Origin: Ga0077555 sp964500805
Lineage (GTDB): Bacteria; Pseudomonadota; Alphaproteobacteria; Rhizobiales; Hyphomicrobiaceae
Assembly: GCA_964500805.1 (NCBI GenBank)
Contig: CAZCQH010000020.1
Location: forward strand, 28,734 to 92,733
Reading direction: 5' to 3'
Length of the DNA stretch: 64,000 nucleotides
Below, piece after piece: positions 26,828 to 35,032 of this stretch. A model generated the notes under the pieces. The model was not told the origin of the DNA and did not search any database. It was given only the letters and a program-made list of their open reading frames with translations. Within the stretch, counting starts at the first letter, position 1, and the number at the start of each line of letters is the position of its first letter. The translations under genes and the position numbers were made by a program.

Positions 26828-28843
26828 ATGAGTATCTGCCCGCATGGCAGCTTCCCGGCTGTAATCAGTGTACGGAACGAAATCGCCAGCAACTGGGGTA
26901 AATTTGGCCCCGCCATGCGCCGGATGTGGGAGAGTCAGCCGGCAATCGTCTATCTCCTGCTGTTTTACGTCGCTTACACGGTTGCGGGCGGACTTGCCCG
27001 CAAAATGCAGATCATACCCGGTCACACGACCGCCTTCTGGCCACCAGCGGGCCTATTCGTTGCGACGCTTCTCAGCACGCGGCGTGAGACGTGGGGATGG
27101 TGGGTCCTTTTCGGCTGCCTTGCAGAGATGACCTGCAATGCGTTGTGGTTCCGAAACAATGCCGCCGCAGCCCTCGGGTTTTACGTCGCGAACGCGCTTG
27201 AGGCGCTGACCGCTGCGTGGCTGCTCAAAAAATTCGTTGCTGATCCTTTCAGACTCGAGTCGACGAGGGATGTTGCAGCCTTCGTCATATTGGGAGCGGG
27301 TCTAGCGACTGTTGTGGGTGCCACCGTGGGCAGCGCATCGCACGCCCTGTTCGGGACCAAATCGTTTGCCTCGGTCTGGCTGCTTTGGTGGCTCGGCGAC
27401 GCTGCGGGATTATTGATCTCAGGTCCTCTGGCTCTGTCTGTGTTGCAGCTTTGGCAAAGCCGCGCGGACATAGATCGGTGGCGCGCGATTGAGGCTTTCG
27501 CATTAGCGCTCATTCTCATTGTAGGCGGCGTTCTTCTCTCCAGAGGCTCGTTGCTGACGGCCTACATTCTTATGCCGCCTCTGCTGTGGTTGGCGCTCCG
27601 CTTCCAGTTGAGGGGCGCGGCAGCTGGACTTGCCTTGATGACGCTGATCATTGCCTCGAACACGATCGGCGGCAAGGGCGAGTTCAGTGGTCAGCCGGAA
27701 GTAATGTTGCAGCGAGTTCTCGAGCTGAAGACGTTCCTCAGCATCGCAGCGATTTCCACATTGCTGGTTGGTGCATTGTCCCAGATGCATAGAAAGGCAC
27801 TAAGTGCAGTAGAGAAAACCAACGCTAATCTGGAGCAACTTGTAGCCGAGCGCACAGCCTCACTGGAAGCCAGCGAGACACGACTTCGCGCAATTGGTGA
27901 CAACCTGCCCGGCACAGCCGTCTTTCGATACGCCCGCGATACCGACGGAAGGCGCTACATTCTCTACGCCAGCGCTGGCCTCGAGCAGCTCAATTCCATC
28001 GGCGTCGCAGATGTGCTGGGAGGCACGCAAGCTCTGCCGTGCCTCAGCGACACCGATCATCACCGTAAACTGCTGGCCGAAGAGGAGAAAAGCGCGCGCG
28101 ACTTGTCGGACTTGGATCTGGACATCCCCGTTCGTTGGCACGACGGCCGCATGCGCTGGGTGCGACTGCGATCACGCCCACGTCGCGAGTCGACTGGTCG
28201 CGTGATTTGGGACGGCGTCCAGATCGACATCACTGAGCGCAAACAATTGGAGGAGCAGTTGAAACTCCTCATGCACGAGGTAAATCATCGCGCAAAGAAC
28301 ATCCTCAGTCTGGTCCAGGCGATTGCACGTCAGACTGTCGCCGCCGAACCGAAGGAGTTTGCTGCTCAGTTTGGCCAGCGCCTGCAGGCCGTCGCTGCGA
28401 ACCTGGACTTGTTGGTTCAAAGCTCGTGGTCGGGCGTGGAAATGAAAGAACTTGCGACCGCACAACTCGCTCCATTCAAGGATCTGGTCGGAACTCGCAT
28501 TCTTATCTCCGGACCCTACGCACGTCTTACTTCCTCCGCGGCCCAAGCCGTCGGCTTGGCACTTCATGAGCTCAGCACCAACGCCAGCAAGTATGGCGCG
28601 CTGTCGAACGACCGAGGCTCTGTTGAGATCACGTGGAAGCTCGAACACGAATTCTTCGCAATAAAATGGGCCGAACAGGATGGTCCCGTCGTATCCCCGC
28701 CCACCCGCAAGGGGTTTGGGAGCACGGTGATTGCGAGCATGGCGAAGATGTCCGTCGAGGGACAAGTAGCACTCGATTATGCACCCGGAGGCGTCGTGTG
28801 GGAGTTGACATGTCCCGCCGAAAACGCAATCGAACCCCAATAA
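26828..28843 (+). CDS. MASE1-PAS-HWE/HisKA_2 sensor histidine kinase
   Basis: 671 residues from Met 26828, which has a G-rich run (26813-26819) before it; ATG 26780 adds 16 residues without a good site. Eight or so transmembrane helices form a MASE1 sensor (about 45-330), followed by a short coiled coil (V-A-E-R-T-A-S-L-E-A-S-E), a PAS domain (about 360-465) and a kinase core. The H-box is L-L-M-H-E-V-N-H-R-A-K-N with phospho-acceptor His487. The H-E-L-S-T-N-A-S-K-Y-G-A-L box is the ATPase N-box. HWE kinases in this bacterial group often feed the general stress response. No cognate receiver is in the window. Confidence 0.88.
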   Translation: MSICPHGSFPAVISVRNEIASNWGKFGPAMRRMWESQPAIVYLLLFYVAYTVAGGLARKMQIIPGHTTAFWPPAGLFVATLLSTRRETWGWWVLFGCLAEMTCNALWFRNNAAAALGFYVANALEALTAAWLLKKFVADPFRLESTRDVAAFVILGAGLATVVGATVGSASHALFGTKSFASVWLLWWLGDAAGLLISGPLALSVLQLWQSRADIDRWRAIEAFALALILIVGGVLLSRGSLLTAYILMPPLLWLALRFQLRGAAAGLALMTLIIASNTIGGKGEFSGQPEVMLQRVLELKTFLSIAAISTLLVGALSQMHRKALSAVEKTNANLEQLVAERTASLEASETRLRAIGDNLPGTAVFRYARDTDGRRYILYASAGLEQLNSIGVADVLGGTQALPCLSDTDHHRKLLAEEEKSARDLSDLDLDIPVRWHDGRMRWVRLRSRPRRESTGRVIWDGVQIDITERKQLEEQLKLLMHEVNHRAKNILSLVQAIARQTVAAEPKEFAAQFGQRLQAVAANLDLLVQSSWSGVEMKELATAQLAPFKDLVGTRILISGPYARLTSSAAQAVGLALHELSTNASKYGALSNDRGSVEITWKLEHEFFAIKWAEQDGPVVSPPTRKGFGSTVIASMAKMSVEGQVALDYAPGGVVWELTCPAENAIEPQ

Positions 28844-28955
28844 TGCAGTGAGTTGCTTTGGCGGCTGGATCTGCCCCACCCCCGATTGCCATCCCCCGCC
28901 TGCCCCACTAGCCTAGCCGCAACTTCCGCATCACAACCACACGCACAGGTACCGC

Positions 28956-30011
28956 ATGCCCTTCGAGCTCGGCATGTTCGAGGAGTTCTGGCGCCGCAAG
29001 GGCCAGACCGAGGAGGGCGCGTTCCGCGACGCCTTCGCCCAAATCGAGCAGGGCGAGCGCTCTGGTCTCGACGTATGTTGGCTGGCAGAGTTGCACGTCA
29101 ATCCAGGCCGCTCGGTGCTGGCTGCGCCTCTGAACATCGCCAGCGCCATCGCCGCGCGCACGCAGCGCATGAAGATCGGCATCGCGGTGCAGGTGCTACC
29201 CCTCTGCCATCCGTTGCGGCTTGCCGAGGAGGTCGCGACCGTCGATCACGTCAGCGGTGGCCGCCTGATCTTCGGCGTGGGACGCTCCGGCTTCGCGCGC
29301 ACCTACGAGGCCTACGGCATCCCTTATTCCGAAAGCCGCGAGCGCTTCGGCGAGGTGCTCGACATCGTGCAAAAGGCCTTCACCCATGAGCGCTTCTCGC
29401 ACGAGGGCAAGTACCACACGTTCCGCGACGTGCACCTGGTGCCGAAGCCGGTGCAGAAGCCCTACCCGGAGATCCGCGTCGCCGCGACCAGCTACGACAC
29501 GTATCCGGTGATCGCGGAGCAGGGCTACCCGATCCTGATCGCGGTGCGGCAAGGCAAGATCGAGGAGCTGGCGCCGCACGTCGCCGCCTACCGCCGAGCC
29601 TTCCGTGATCGCGGCCATCCCGGCGGGGCGAAGCTCTATCTGCGGGTGCCGGTCTACGTCGGCGAGGATCCGGAAGCGGCGCGCCGCGAGCCTGAAGCTT
29701 CGATCATGCCGTTCTACCGCGAGCTCGGCGCGCAAATCGCCAAGACCGCCGTGCTCGAAGGCGTGACGGCTGGCGAGAACCGGGCAGCCCGCGCCGCCGC
29801 GCTGATGAACGTCACCTACGAGGAGACGCTGGCGCAGAAGGTCATCGTCGGCTCGCCGGATGAGGTGGCGGCGCGCATCAACGAGCTGAAGGAGACCCTC
29901 GGTATCGACGGCATCCTTGCCGAGATGAACTGCGGCTGCCTTATTCCGCATGATCGGGTGATGAACTCGATCCGGCTTCTGTGCGAGAATGTCGGGCCGA
30001 AGGTACGGTAA
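28956..30011 (+). CDS. LLM class flavin-dependent oxidoreductase
   Basis: 351 residues, luciferase-like (bacterial luciferase family) TIM barrel. Recognisable parts: G-L-D-V-C-W-L-A-E-L-H after the first helix, I-A-A-R-T-Q-R-M-K-I-G near 70, G-G-R-L-I-F-G-V-G-R-S-G near 110, and the C-terminal V-G-S-P-D-E-V-A-A-R-I. It uses FMNH2 or F420H2 to oxidise an aldehyde, sulfonate or other carbon substrate. An AGGT ribosome site is weak. It converges with the selenoprotein gene, 190 bases away. Confidence 0.88.
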   Translation: MPFELGMFEEFWRRKGQTEEGAFRDAFAQIEQGERSGLDVCWLAELHVNPGRSVLAAPLNIASAIAARTQRMKIGIAVQVLPLCHPLRLAEEVATVDHVSGGRLIFGVGRSGFARTYEAYGIPYSESRERFGEVLDIVQKAFTHERFSHEGKYHTFRDVHLVPKPVQKPYPEIRVAATSYDTYPVIAEQGYPILIAVRQGKIEELAPHVAAYRRAFRDRGHPGGAKLYLRVPVYVGEDPEAARREPEASIMPFYRELGAQIAKTAVLEGVTAGENRAARAAALMNVTYEETLAQKVIVGSPDEVAARINELKETLGIDGILAEMNCGCLIPHDRVMNSIRLLCENVGPKVR

Positions 30012-30201
30012 GTATCGAGACACCCCTCAGACGCAGGTTGGGTTGGCGCCATCAAGGCATTGCCAGGTGCGCGGGCTGACATCGCCGTTGATCCAGCAGA
30101 GGAGGGCAGGGCCCTCCACGGAACCGCTGGGCTGCGCGTGGAATGGGATTCGTGCACAGGCAATACGACCGGTCACGCGACCCCAGCCTGCGCGCCTCCA
30201 G

Positions 30202-30420
30202 CTACTCGATGGCCCCCAGCAGTTGGCTTTCTGTCGGAAACGCCCCCGATTTCTCTTTCGAGTAGACCAGCCGGCCCTCCACGGTGATCTCGAACACACC
30301 ACCGCCTGACTTTATCAGCTTGACCTCGGTGCCGGGCTTCGCCTTCTGGATCAACCTTTGCGCCTCACGGGCGCGCGGCTCGTAGCCTCAACCTCCGCAG
30401 TATTCGATCTCGACTCTCAT
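30202..30420 (-). CDS. SelW-like Rdx-family selenoprotein with in-frame TGA (Sec) codon
   Basis: 72 residues when TGA at 30388-30390 is read as selenocysteine; conventional ORF calling stops there and misses it. A strong GGGAG ribosome site lies six bases before ATG 30418-30420. The protein opens M-R-V-E-I-E-Y then C-G-G-U-G-Y, so Cys8 and Sec11 form the CxxU redox motif followed by Gly-Tyr, the arrangement of animal SelW. It continues with the Rdx pattern: helix with basic residues, G-G-G-V-F-E-I-T-V-E-G-R-L-V-Y-S-K (the strand-loop expected in the thioredoxin-like fold), and F-P-T-E-S-Q-L. It ends at TAG 30202-30204. The family reduces or binds thiols in the cytoplasm. Sec machinery genes are not in this window. 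Confidence 0.85.
30360..30374 (-). promoter_or_regulatory. Candidate bacterial SECIS stem-loop
   Basis: Within the SelW-like coding sequence, 16 to 30 bases after the TGA, GCGCC and GGCGC form a perfect 5-bp stem closing a CGTGA loop, so the second loop base is G. A lower helix (C-C with G-G, plus A-U and G-U) can extend it. This fits the short apical stem-loop with a G near its top expected for SelB recruitment. Confidence 0.5.
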
Positions 30421-30574
30421 GCGTACTCCCAAGTTGACGTTCATTCGGACGACCAGCGATTCCATTTGACCGTGCCGAGCAATCTATCAAATGATTCGGA
30501 TCAAGGCTCGGCAGCACCCGCTGTCCGATGCTATCACACGCTCATCCGGATATGATCCGCAGACGAGGCCCCGA

Positions 30575-31012
30575 ATGTTCAAATGCATCCTGATCCCGAC
30601 CGACGGCAGTGAGTTCTGCGAGCGCGCCATCCGTCAGGGCGTGGCACTGGCCAAGCTCACGGGCGCTAAGGTCGTCGGCGTGACGGTGACCCAGCCGCTC
30701 CATACAGGCACGCCGCGATCGATCATTCCAGCGCACCTCGCGAGCGTCATCCACTCCGAGTCCGAGAAACTGGCCTTCGAGAAGCTTGCAGACCTGGAAA
30801 AAGCGGCCAAGGCGGAGGGCGTTCCCGTCGAGACCTTGCGTGAGATCAACGATCACCCGTGGGAAGGCATCATCCATGCCGCCAAGACCAAGGGCGCCGA
30901 CTTGATCGTGATGGCGTCTCATGGCCGCAGCGGCATCTCCGGCGTGCTCATCGGCAGCGAGACGCACAAGGTGCTGACCCACTCCACGATGCCGGTGCTC
31001 GTCGTCCGGTAG
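30575..31012 (+). CDS. Universal stress protein UspA, ATP-binding type
   Basis: 145 residues, chosen start 30575 (GAGG upstream); a longer frame from 30491 lacks Usp sequence. Usp fold: F-K-C-I-L-I-P-T-D-G-S-E then helix, V-V-G-V-T-V strand, and the C-terminal A-S-H-G-(9)-G-S nucleotide loop (A-S-H-G-R-S-G-I-S-G-V-L-I-G-S), ending P-V-L-V-V-R. Ala replaces the first Gly of the usual motif. It is expressed divergently from the SelW-like gene from a 154-base spacer, so shared stress control is possible. Confidence 0.92.
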   Translation: MFKCILIPTDGSEFCERAIRQGVALAKLTGAKVVGVTVTQPLHTGTPRSIIPAHLASVIHSESEKLAFEKLADLEKAAKAEGVPVETLREINDHPWEGIIHAAKTKGADLIVMASHGRSGISGVLIGSETHKVLTHSTMPVLVVR

Positions 31013-31134
31013 GCATTCTGCGTGTCTGCTTTGCAGGTCGCCGGTTCCCGCTGGACGGACTGGCGGCTTTCGGCTTTAGAAGTGCAAATCTTGGCCGGCG
31101 CCGGCAGCGCCGCGACATGCCCTTGGAGCCCGCA

Positions 31135-32313
31135 ATGACCGACACCCCCCTCTCCATGCCCGTCGATACGCAGTGGAGCGAGATCCGCGAGGGTGTGAGG
31201 CAGGTGTGCGCCGGCTTCGGAAACGACTACTGGTTGCGCCTTGACCACGCCTCCGAATACCCGACCGAGTTCGTGAAGGCGTTGACTGACGCCGGTTATC
31301 TCGGGTGCCTCATCCCGGAGGAGTTCGGCGGCTCGGGTCTGCCGCTGTCGGCCGGCTGCGCTGTCCTCGAGGCAATTCACGAGACCGGCTGCAATGCCGC
31401 CGCCTGCCACGCGCAGATGTATACGATGGGCACGGTGCTCAAGCATGGCAGCGACGAGCAGAAGCAAAGGTACTTGCCGGGAATCGCGTCCGGCGAGTTG
31501 CGCCTCCAGGCCTTCGGCGTCACCGAGCCGACGACGGGCTCCGACACCACCCAGCTCAAAACGCGCGCGGAGAAGCGCGGCAACAAATACGTGGTCAACG
31601 GCCAGAAGGTCTGGACCAGCCGCGTCATGCATTCGGATTTGATGCTGCTGCTGGCGCGCACCACGCCCGTCGACCAGGTGAAGCGGCGCACGGACGGCCT
31701 CTCCGTGTTCCTCGTCGACCTGCGCGAGGCCAAGGGCCGGGGGGTCGAGATGAAGAAGATCGACGCCATGATCAACCACAACACCTGCGAGGTGTTCTTC
31801 GACAACCTCGAAGTGCCGCCGGACGCGCTGATTGGCGAAGAGGGCCAGGGCTTCAAGTACATCCTGTCATCGATGAATGCCGAACGGTTGCTCATTTCCG
31901 CCGAGTGTCTGGGTGACGCAAAGTACTTCATCAAGCGCGCCACCGACTACGCCAAGGAGCGCGTCGTATTCGGTAATCCGATCGGCAAGAACCAGGGCGT
32001 GCAGTTCCCGATCGCGCGCGCCTACGCGGAGCTGTGTGCCGCCGAGCTCCTCGTCCAGAAAGGCTGCGCACTGTTCGAGGCCGGCCGCGAGTGCGGCGCT
32101 GAAGCCAACATGGGCAAGATGCTTGCTGCCGACGCGGCCTGGAAAGCTGCCGAAGCCTGCATGCAGACGTTCGGCGGCTTCGCCTATGCGCGCGAGTACG
32201 GCATCGAAAGGAAATGGCGTGAGTCGCGCCTCTATCAAACCGCGCCGATTTCTACCAATATGGTGCTGGCGTTCGTCGGGCAGAACATCCTCGGCATGCC
32301 GCGGAGCTATTGA
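31135..32313 (+). CDS. Acyl-CoA dehydrogenase family protein, APIS-type active site
   Basis: 392 residues. The start at 31135 follows GGAG. ACAD landmarks: L-I-P-E-E-F-G-G-S-G near 60, G-V-T-E-P-T-T-G-S-D-T-T (FAD and acyl binding) near 130, and V-V-N-G-Q-K-V-W-T-S. At the place where standard acyl-CoA dehydrogenases have R-x-A-R-L-x-x-I-x-E-G-T, this protein reads R-E-S-R-L-Y-Q-T-A-P-I-S-T-N, so the usual catalytic Glu is absent. Similar proteins form a recognised subgroup. The TauD gene starts 102 bases downstream, suggesting a shared pathway. Confidence 0.9.
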   Translation: MTDTPLSMPVDTQWSEIREGVRQVCAGFGNDYWLRLDHASEYPTEFVKALTDAGYLGCLIPEEFGGSGLPLSAGCAVLEAIHETGCNAAACHAQMYTMGTVLKHGSDEQKQRYLPGIASGELRLQAFGVTEPTTGSDTTQLKTRAEKRGNKYVVNGQKVWTSRVMHSDLMLLLARTTPVDQVKRRTDGLSVFLVDLREAKGRGVEMKKIDAMINHNTCEVFFDNLEVPPDALIGEEGQGFKYILSSMNAERLLISAECLGDAKYFIKRATDYAKERVVFGNPIGKNQGVQFPIARAYAELCAAELLVQKGCALFEAGRECGAEANMGKMLAADAAWKAAEACMQTFGGFAYAREYGIERKWRESRLYQTAPISTNMVLAFVGQNILGMPRSY

Positions 32314-32414
32314 CTGGGTCCCTTCGCCCCTCGCGCGACCGGGAAAGCGTCAGGGCGAGAGGCAGCTTCCGCACCAATTCGCATGCCCCCAACTGAGCAG
32401 GTGGAATTGTCGAG

Positions 32415-33311
32415 ATGCTCGAGACCACGCAAGCAACCAGGCTCGACGTTAAGCGTCGCCACCCGCTGATCGGCACCGAGGTACGCGGGCTTGATCTATC
32501 GAAGCCGCTCGATGACGCCACCTTCCGGCAACTGCATGCGCTCTGGATGGAGCACATCTTGCTCGTTTTCCCGGATCAGCCGATCACCGACGAGCAGCAC
32601 ATCGCCTTTGGCCGACGCTTCGGCGAGCTCGAGGTACATCCTTCGCTCGCGCACCGCTCCTCACGCAATAAGGAGATCTACCGTGTCTCCAACGTCGACG
32701 AGGCAGGCAACATCATTCCGCCAAGAGAAACGGCGTGGCAGTACATCAACCTCAGCTGGCTTTGGCACACGGACAGCTCGTTCCGCGAGATCCCTTCGAT
32801 GGGCTCCATCCTGCACGGCATTGAGACGACGAATGCTGGCGGCAACACGCTTTTTGCCAACATGTACGCGGCTTACGAGGACCTCTCGCCCGCTGTCAAA
32901 GCGCGCATGCAAGGTAAGTGGGTCATTCACGACCACGACTTTATCATCAAGCAGTCGAAGGAGCTGTCGGCCAAGCAGGACAAGGGCAAGTACGATACCC
33001 TGCCGCCAGTGCGCCATCCGCTGGTGCAGGTCCATCCGGTGACCGGCCGCAAATGCCTGTTTCTTTCTCCCCACACGATGGTCGCTATCGACGGCATGGA
33101 GGAGCACGCAAGCCGCAATCTCCTTGACGAGCTGATCGCGCACGCCACCCAGCCCAAGTACGTCTACAAGCACGTCTGGGCCAAGGACGATATCATCATG
33201 TGGGACAACCGCTGCACGATGCATTCTGTCGAGCCGTTCGACAACGCCACGGTCCGCCGTATCATGCACCGCGTCACGCTGGTCGGCGAAGGACGCCCCA
33301 TTGCTGCCTGA
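32415..33311 (+). CDS. TauD/TfdA family Fe(II)/2-oxoglutarate dioxygenase
   Basis: 298 residues. The iron triad is His118-x-Asp120 (in W-L-W-H-T-D-S-S-F) and His270, with 2-oxoglutarate-binding Arg286 (in R-I-M-H-R-V). The family hydroxylates alpha to a heteroatom to release sulfite (TauD) or cleave aryloxyalkanoate ethers (TfdA). Sequence layout leans to the TfdA-like side, but the substrate is unknown. It follows the acyl-CoA dehydrogenase gene on the same strand. A paralogue is at 37877. Confidence 0.93.
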   Translation: MLETTQATRLDVKRRHPLIGTEVRGLDLSKPLDDATFRQLHALWMEHILLVFPDQPITDEQHIAFGRRFGELEVHPSLAHRSSRNKEIYRVSNVDEAGNIIPPRETAWQYINLSWLWHTDSSFREIPSMGSILHGIETTNAGGNTLFANMYAAYEDLSPAVKARMQGKWVIHDHDFIIKQSKELSAKQDKGKYDTLPPVRHPLVQVHPVTGRKCLFLSPHTMVAIDGMEEHASRNLLDELIAHATQPKYVYKHVWAKDDIIMWDNRCTMHSVEPFDNATVRRIMHRVTLVGEGRPIAA

Positions 33312-33365
33312 TGAGCTTTTCGGCCGCGAGTCGAGTCAACCCGAAACTACTTGAGCTGCTGCGGC

Positions 33366-33569
33366 TCAGATCAATAGCTTGCGCGACCAGGGATCGTGCA
33401 ATGCGACGCGACGCTTGATCTGCTTCTCGCCACGCGCACTTGCTGTTCCGAGCTTGGCGCGAATGCGGTCCGCTCCGGCCGCGACGCATTCCGTCTGCCG
33501 GCCGCCTTGGCCTGGCGAACCGCGCTTCGATATTGCGCAGCTTTCCCGAAGCTGCTCTTCCGCGCTCAT
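33366..33569 (-). pseudogene. Decayed DUF2786-like gene remnant
   Basis: An ATG-to-TGA frame of 67 codons opens M-S-A-E-E-Q-L-R-E and ends D-P-W-S-R-K-L-L-I. The middle reads poorly in this frame but shifts cleanly into another: L-R-N-I-E-A-R-F-A-R. Later it returns with A-A-G-A-D-R-I-R-A-K-L-G. Taken together these recall DUF2786 (K-L-R-x-I-E-A-L-F-A-R ... D-P-W-S-R-x-L-F). Two compensating frameshifts and loss of the C-terminal half are the simplest reading; sequencing error is an alternative. It lies 11 bases after the serine hydrolase stop. Confidence 0.45.
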
Positions 33570-33580
33570 ATCGGCCCCGC

Positions 33581-34708
33581 TCACCGGACCTGCACCACCG
33601 ACGCCATTAGCCGCTCGATAAAGCCGTTCATCGCCGCTTTGTCGATCCAGCGCAGCACGACTACAAGATCGTGCTCGTTGTCGATCCAGATGATGTTGTT
33701 GCCGGCGCCGAGTGCAAACACACTCGATTCCGGCGCACCGCGATAGCGCGCCCTGCCGCGGTTCAGCCACCAGAGCAGGCCATAGGCCTCGTTCTGCTGC
33801 GACGGCTTGACCGACTCCGCCACCCACGCTTGCGGCAAAATCTGCTTGTCGCCCCAGCGCCCGCGACGCTGCATGAGGAGCCCGACACGCGCGTGGTCGC
33901 GCGCGCTGATGAACATGCCGCCGCCCCAGTGCGCGCCGCCTGAGACAGATTGGACGCGCCTGCCGGCAATATCGACGAATGAGTTGCGATAGCCGTGCCA
34001 TTGCCAGTCCTGCGAGGCGCCGATGGGGGCCATCACCCGCTCACGCAGCACGTCAGGCAGTGCGCGCTGAAACCGTTGCATCAGTGCATACGCCAGCACG
34101 TTGACGCGAACATCGTTGTACTCGTAGTAGCTGCCTGGAGTTTGCAATTCGCGCCGATCGCCTTTTCGCGAATTGTCACCGCCGAGCTGGCGGAAATGAT
34201 CGACCTGGTCCGACTTGCCCCAAAGCTCGCCCTGCCACTCGCTGGTTTGCGTGAGCAGGTGACGCCAGGTGATCAGCCCATTGTGACGCCCCTCGAAATG
34301 CGCGTCCTTCACCGTGGCGCCGACCGGTTCGTCGATGCTCTTGATCAGACCATCGGCCACCGCCAGGCCGGCGCAGATCGAGAGGTAGCTCTTGGCCACC
34401 GAGAACGTCATGTCGGTGCGATTGGTGTCGCCCCATTCCGCCGCGATGCGTCCGCCCTTCAGAACCAGGCCCGCCGGACCGCCGCGTTCCTTGACCGGAC
34501 CCCCGACCTCGCTCCACGGCCCCTTCTCGTTCCACTCGACGATGCCAACGTATCGTCCGTCCGGATAGTAGAAGCTCCGCGGCCACTTGCTCTCGCCAGC
34601 CAGGGCGAAATCGACTGCTGCCTTGAGCTTTTCCGGATCAAGCCCAGCCTCGGCAGCGTCGCTGTGCATCCAAGGCGTCGCATGATGCGCGGGAGGATAA
34701 TAGGTCAT
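33581..34708 (-). CDS. Serine hydrolase, beta-lactamase/DD-peptidase (class C-like) family
   Basis: 375 residues. The nucleophile motif S-x-x-K is Ser103-Val-Ala-Lys106. The second motif is around Tyr197-Asn198-Asp199 (in Y-N-D-V-R). The C-terminal strand with G-A-G-N-N-I-I-W-I-D takes the KTG position. No signal peptide is apparent, so it looks cytoplasmic, which argues for an esterase or amidase rather than an antibiotic-resistance enzyme. The start at 34708 has no strong ribosome site (GAAGGA is 11 bases away). Confidence 0.88.
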   Translation of the reverse strand: MTYYPPAHHATPWMHSDAAEAGLDPEKLKAAVDFALAGESKWPRSFYYPDGRYVGIVEWNEKGPWSEVGGPVKERGGPAGLVLKGGRIAAEWGDTNRTDMTFSVAKSYLSICAGLAVADGLIKSIDEPVGATVKDAHFEGRHNGLITWRHLLTQTSEWQGELWGKSDQVDHFRQLGGDNSRKGDRRELQTPGSYYEYNDVRVNVLAYALMQRFQRALPDVLRERVMAPIGASQDWQWHGYRNSFVDIAGRRVQSVSGGAHWGGGMFISARDHARVGLLMQRRGRWGDKQILPQAWVAESVKPSQQNEAYGLLWWLNRGRARYRGAPESSVFALGAGNNIIWIDNEHDLVVVLRWIDKAAMNGFIERLMASVVQVR

Positions 34709-35032
34709 GAACGAAGGAACCTCGGTCGTTTCGGATCAGCCGCAGTCTATAGCATCGGTCTGCGCCAGCCAGGCCATCCGTTCACGAATCGCAATCCGAA
34801 AAGCGCTCTCGCCGACGCCTCAGCCGAGCGAGGCAACGCATTCCCTGCCGGCGCCGGGCCTTGCCTCAGGCTCTTGTCACCTTGTTGAGTCTGCAAACGG
34901 GAACTGATCGATGTTCCGGTCAAAGTTCCGCTGTCTTCTTGCCCCACCACACAAGCCGGTTTAAGCGAGTATTCAGACGAATCGCGTGTCGCCGCCTTGT
35001 GCCGCGACTGAGGTCAGCCTCGACGGACCCTG
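34709..35032. other. Divergent spacer between serine hydrolase and DUF459 genes
   Basis: 324 bases. Small frames in this region are Arg-, Ser- or Pro-rich and lack ribosome sites, so none is called. It should carry promoters for both flanking genes, but no confident -35/-10 pair was identified. Confidence 0.4.

Noticed and set aside
30027..30302. 91-codon minus-strand frame with a plausible-looking C-terminal segment beside the selenoprotein
   Set aside because: Its first half is an out-of-frame shadow of the SelW-like gene and no start site is seen; possible remnant only.
33366..34001. 211-codon minus-strand frame covering the DUF2786 remnant and part of the serine hydrolase
   Set aside because: Only the last 67 codons are outside the hydrolase; the rest is a shadow of the hydrolase in another frame.
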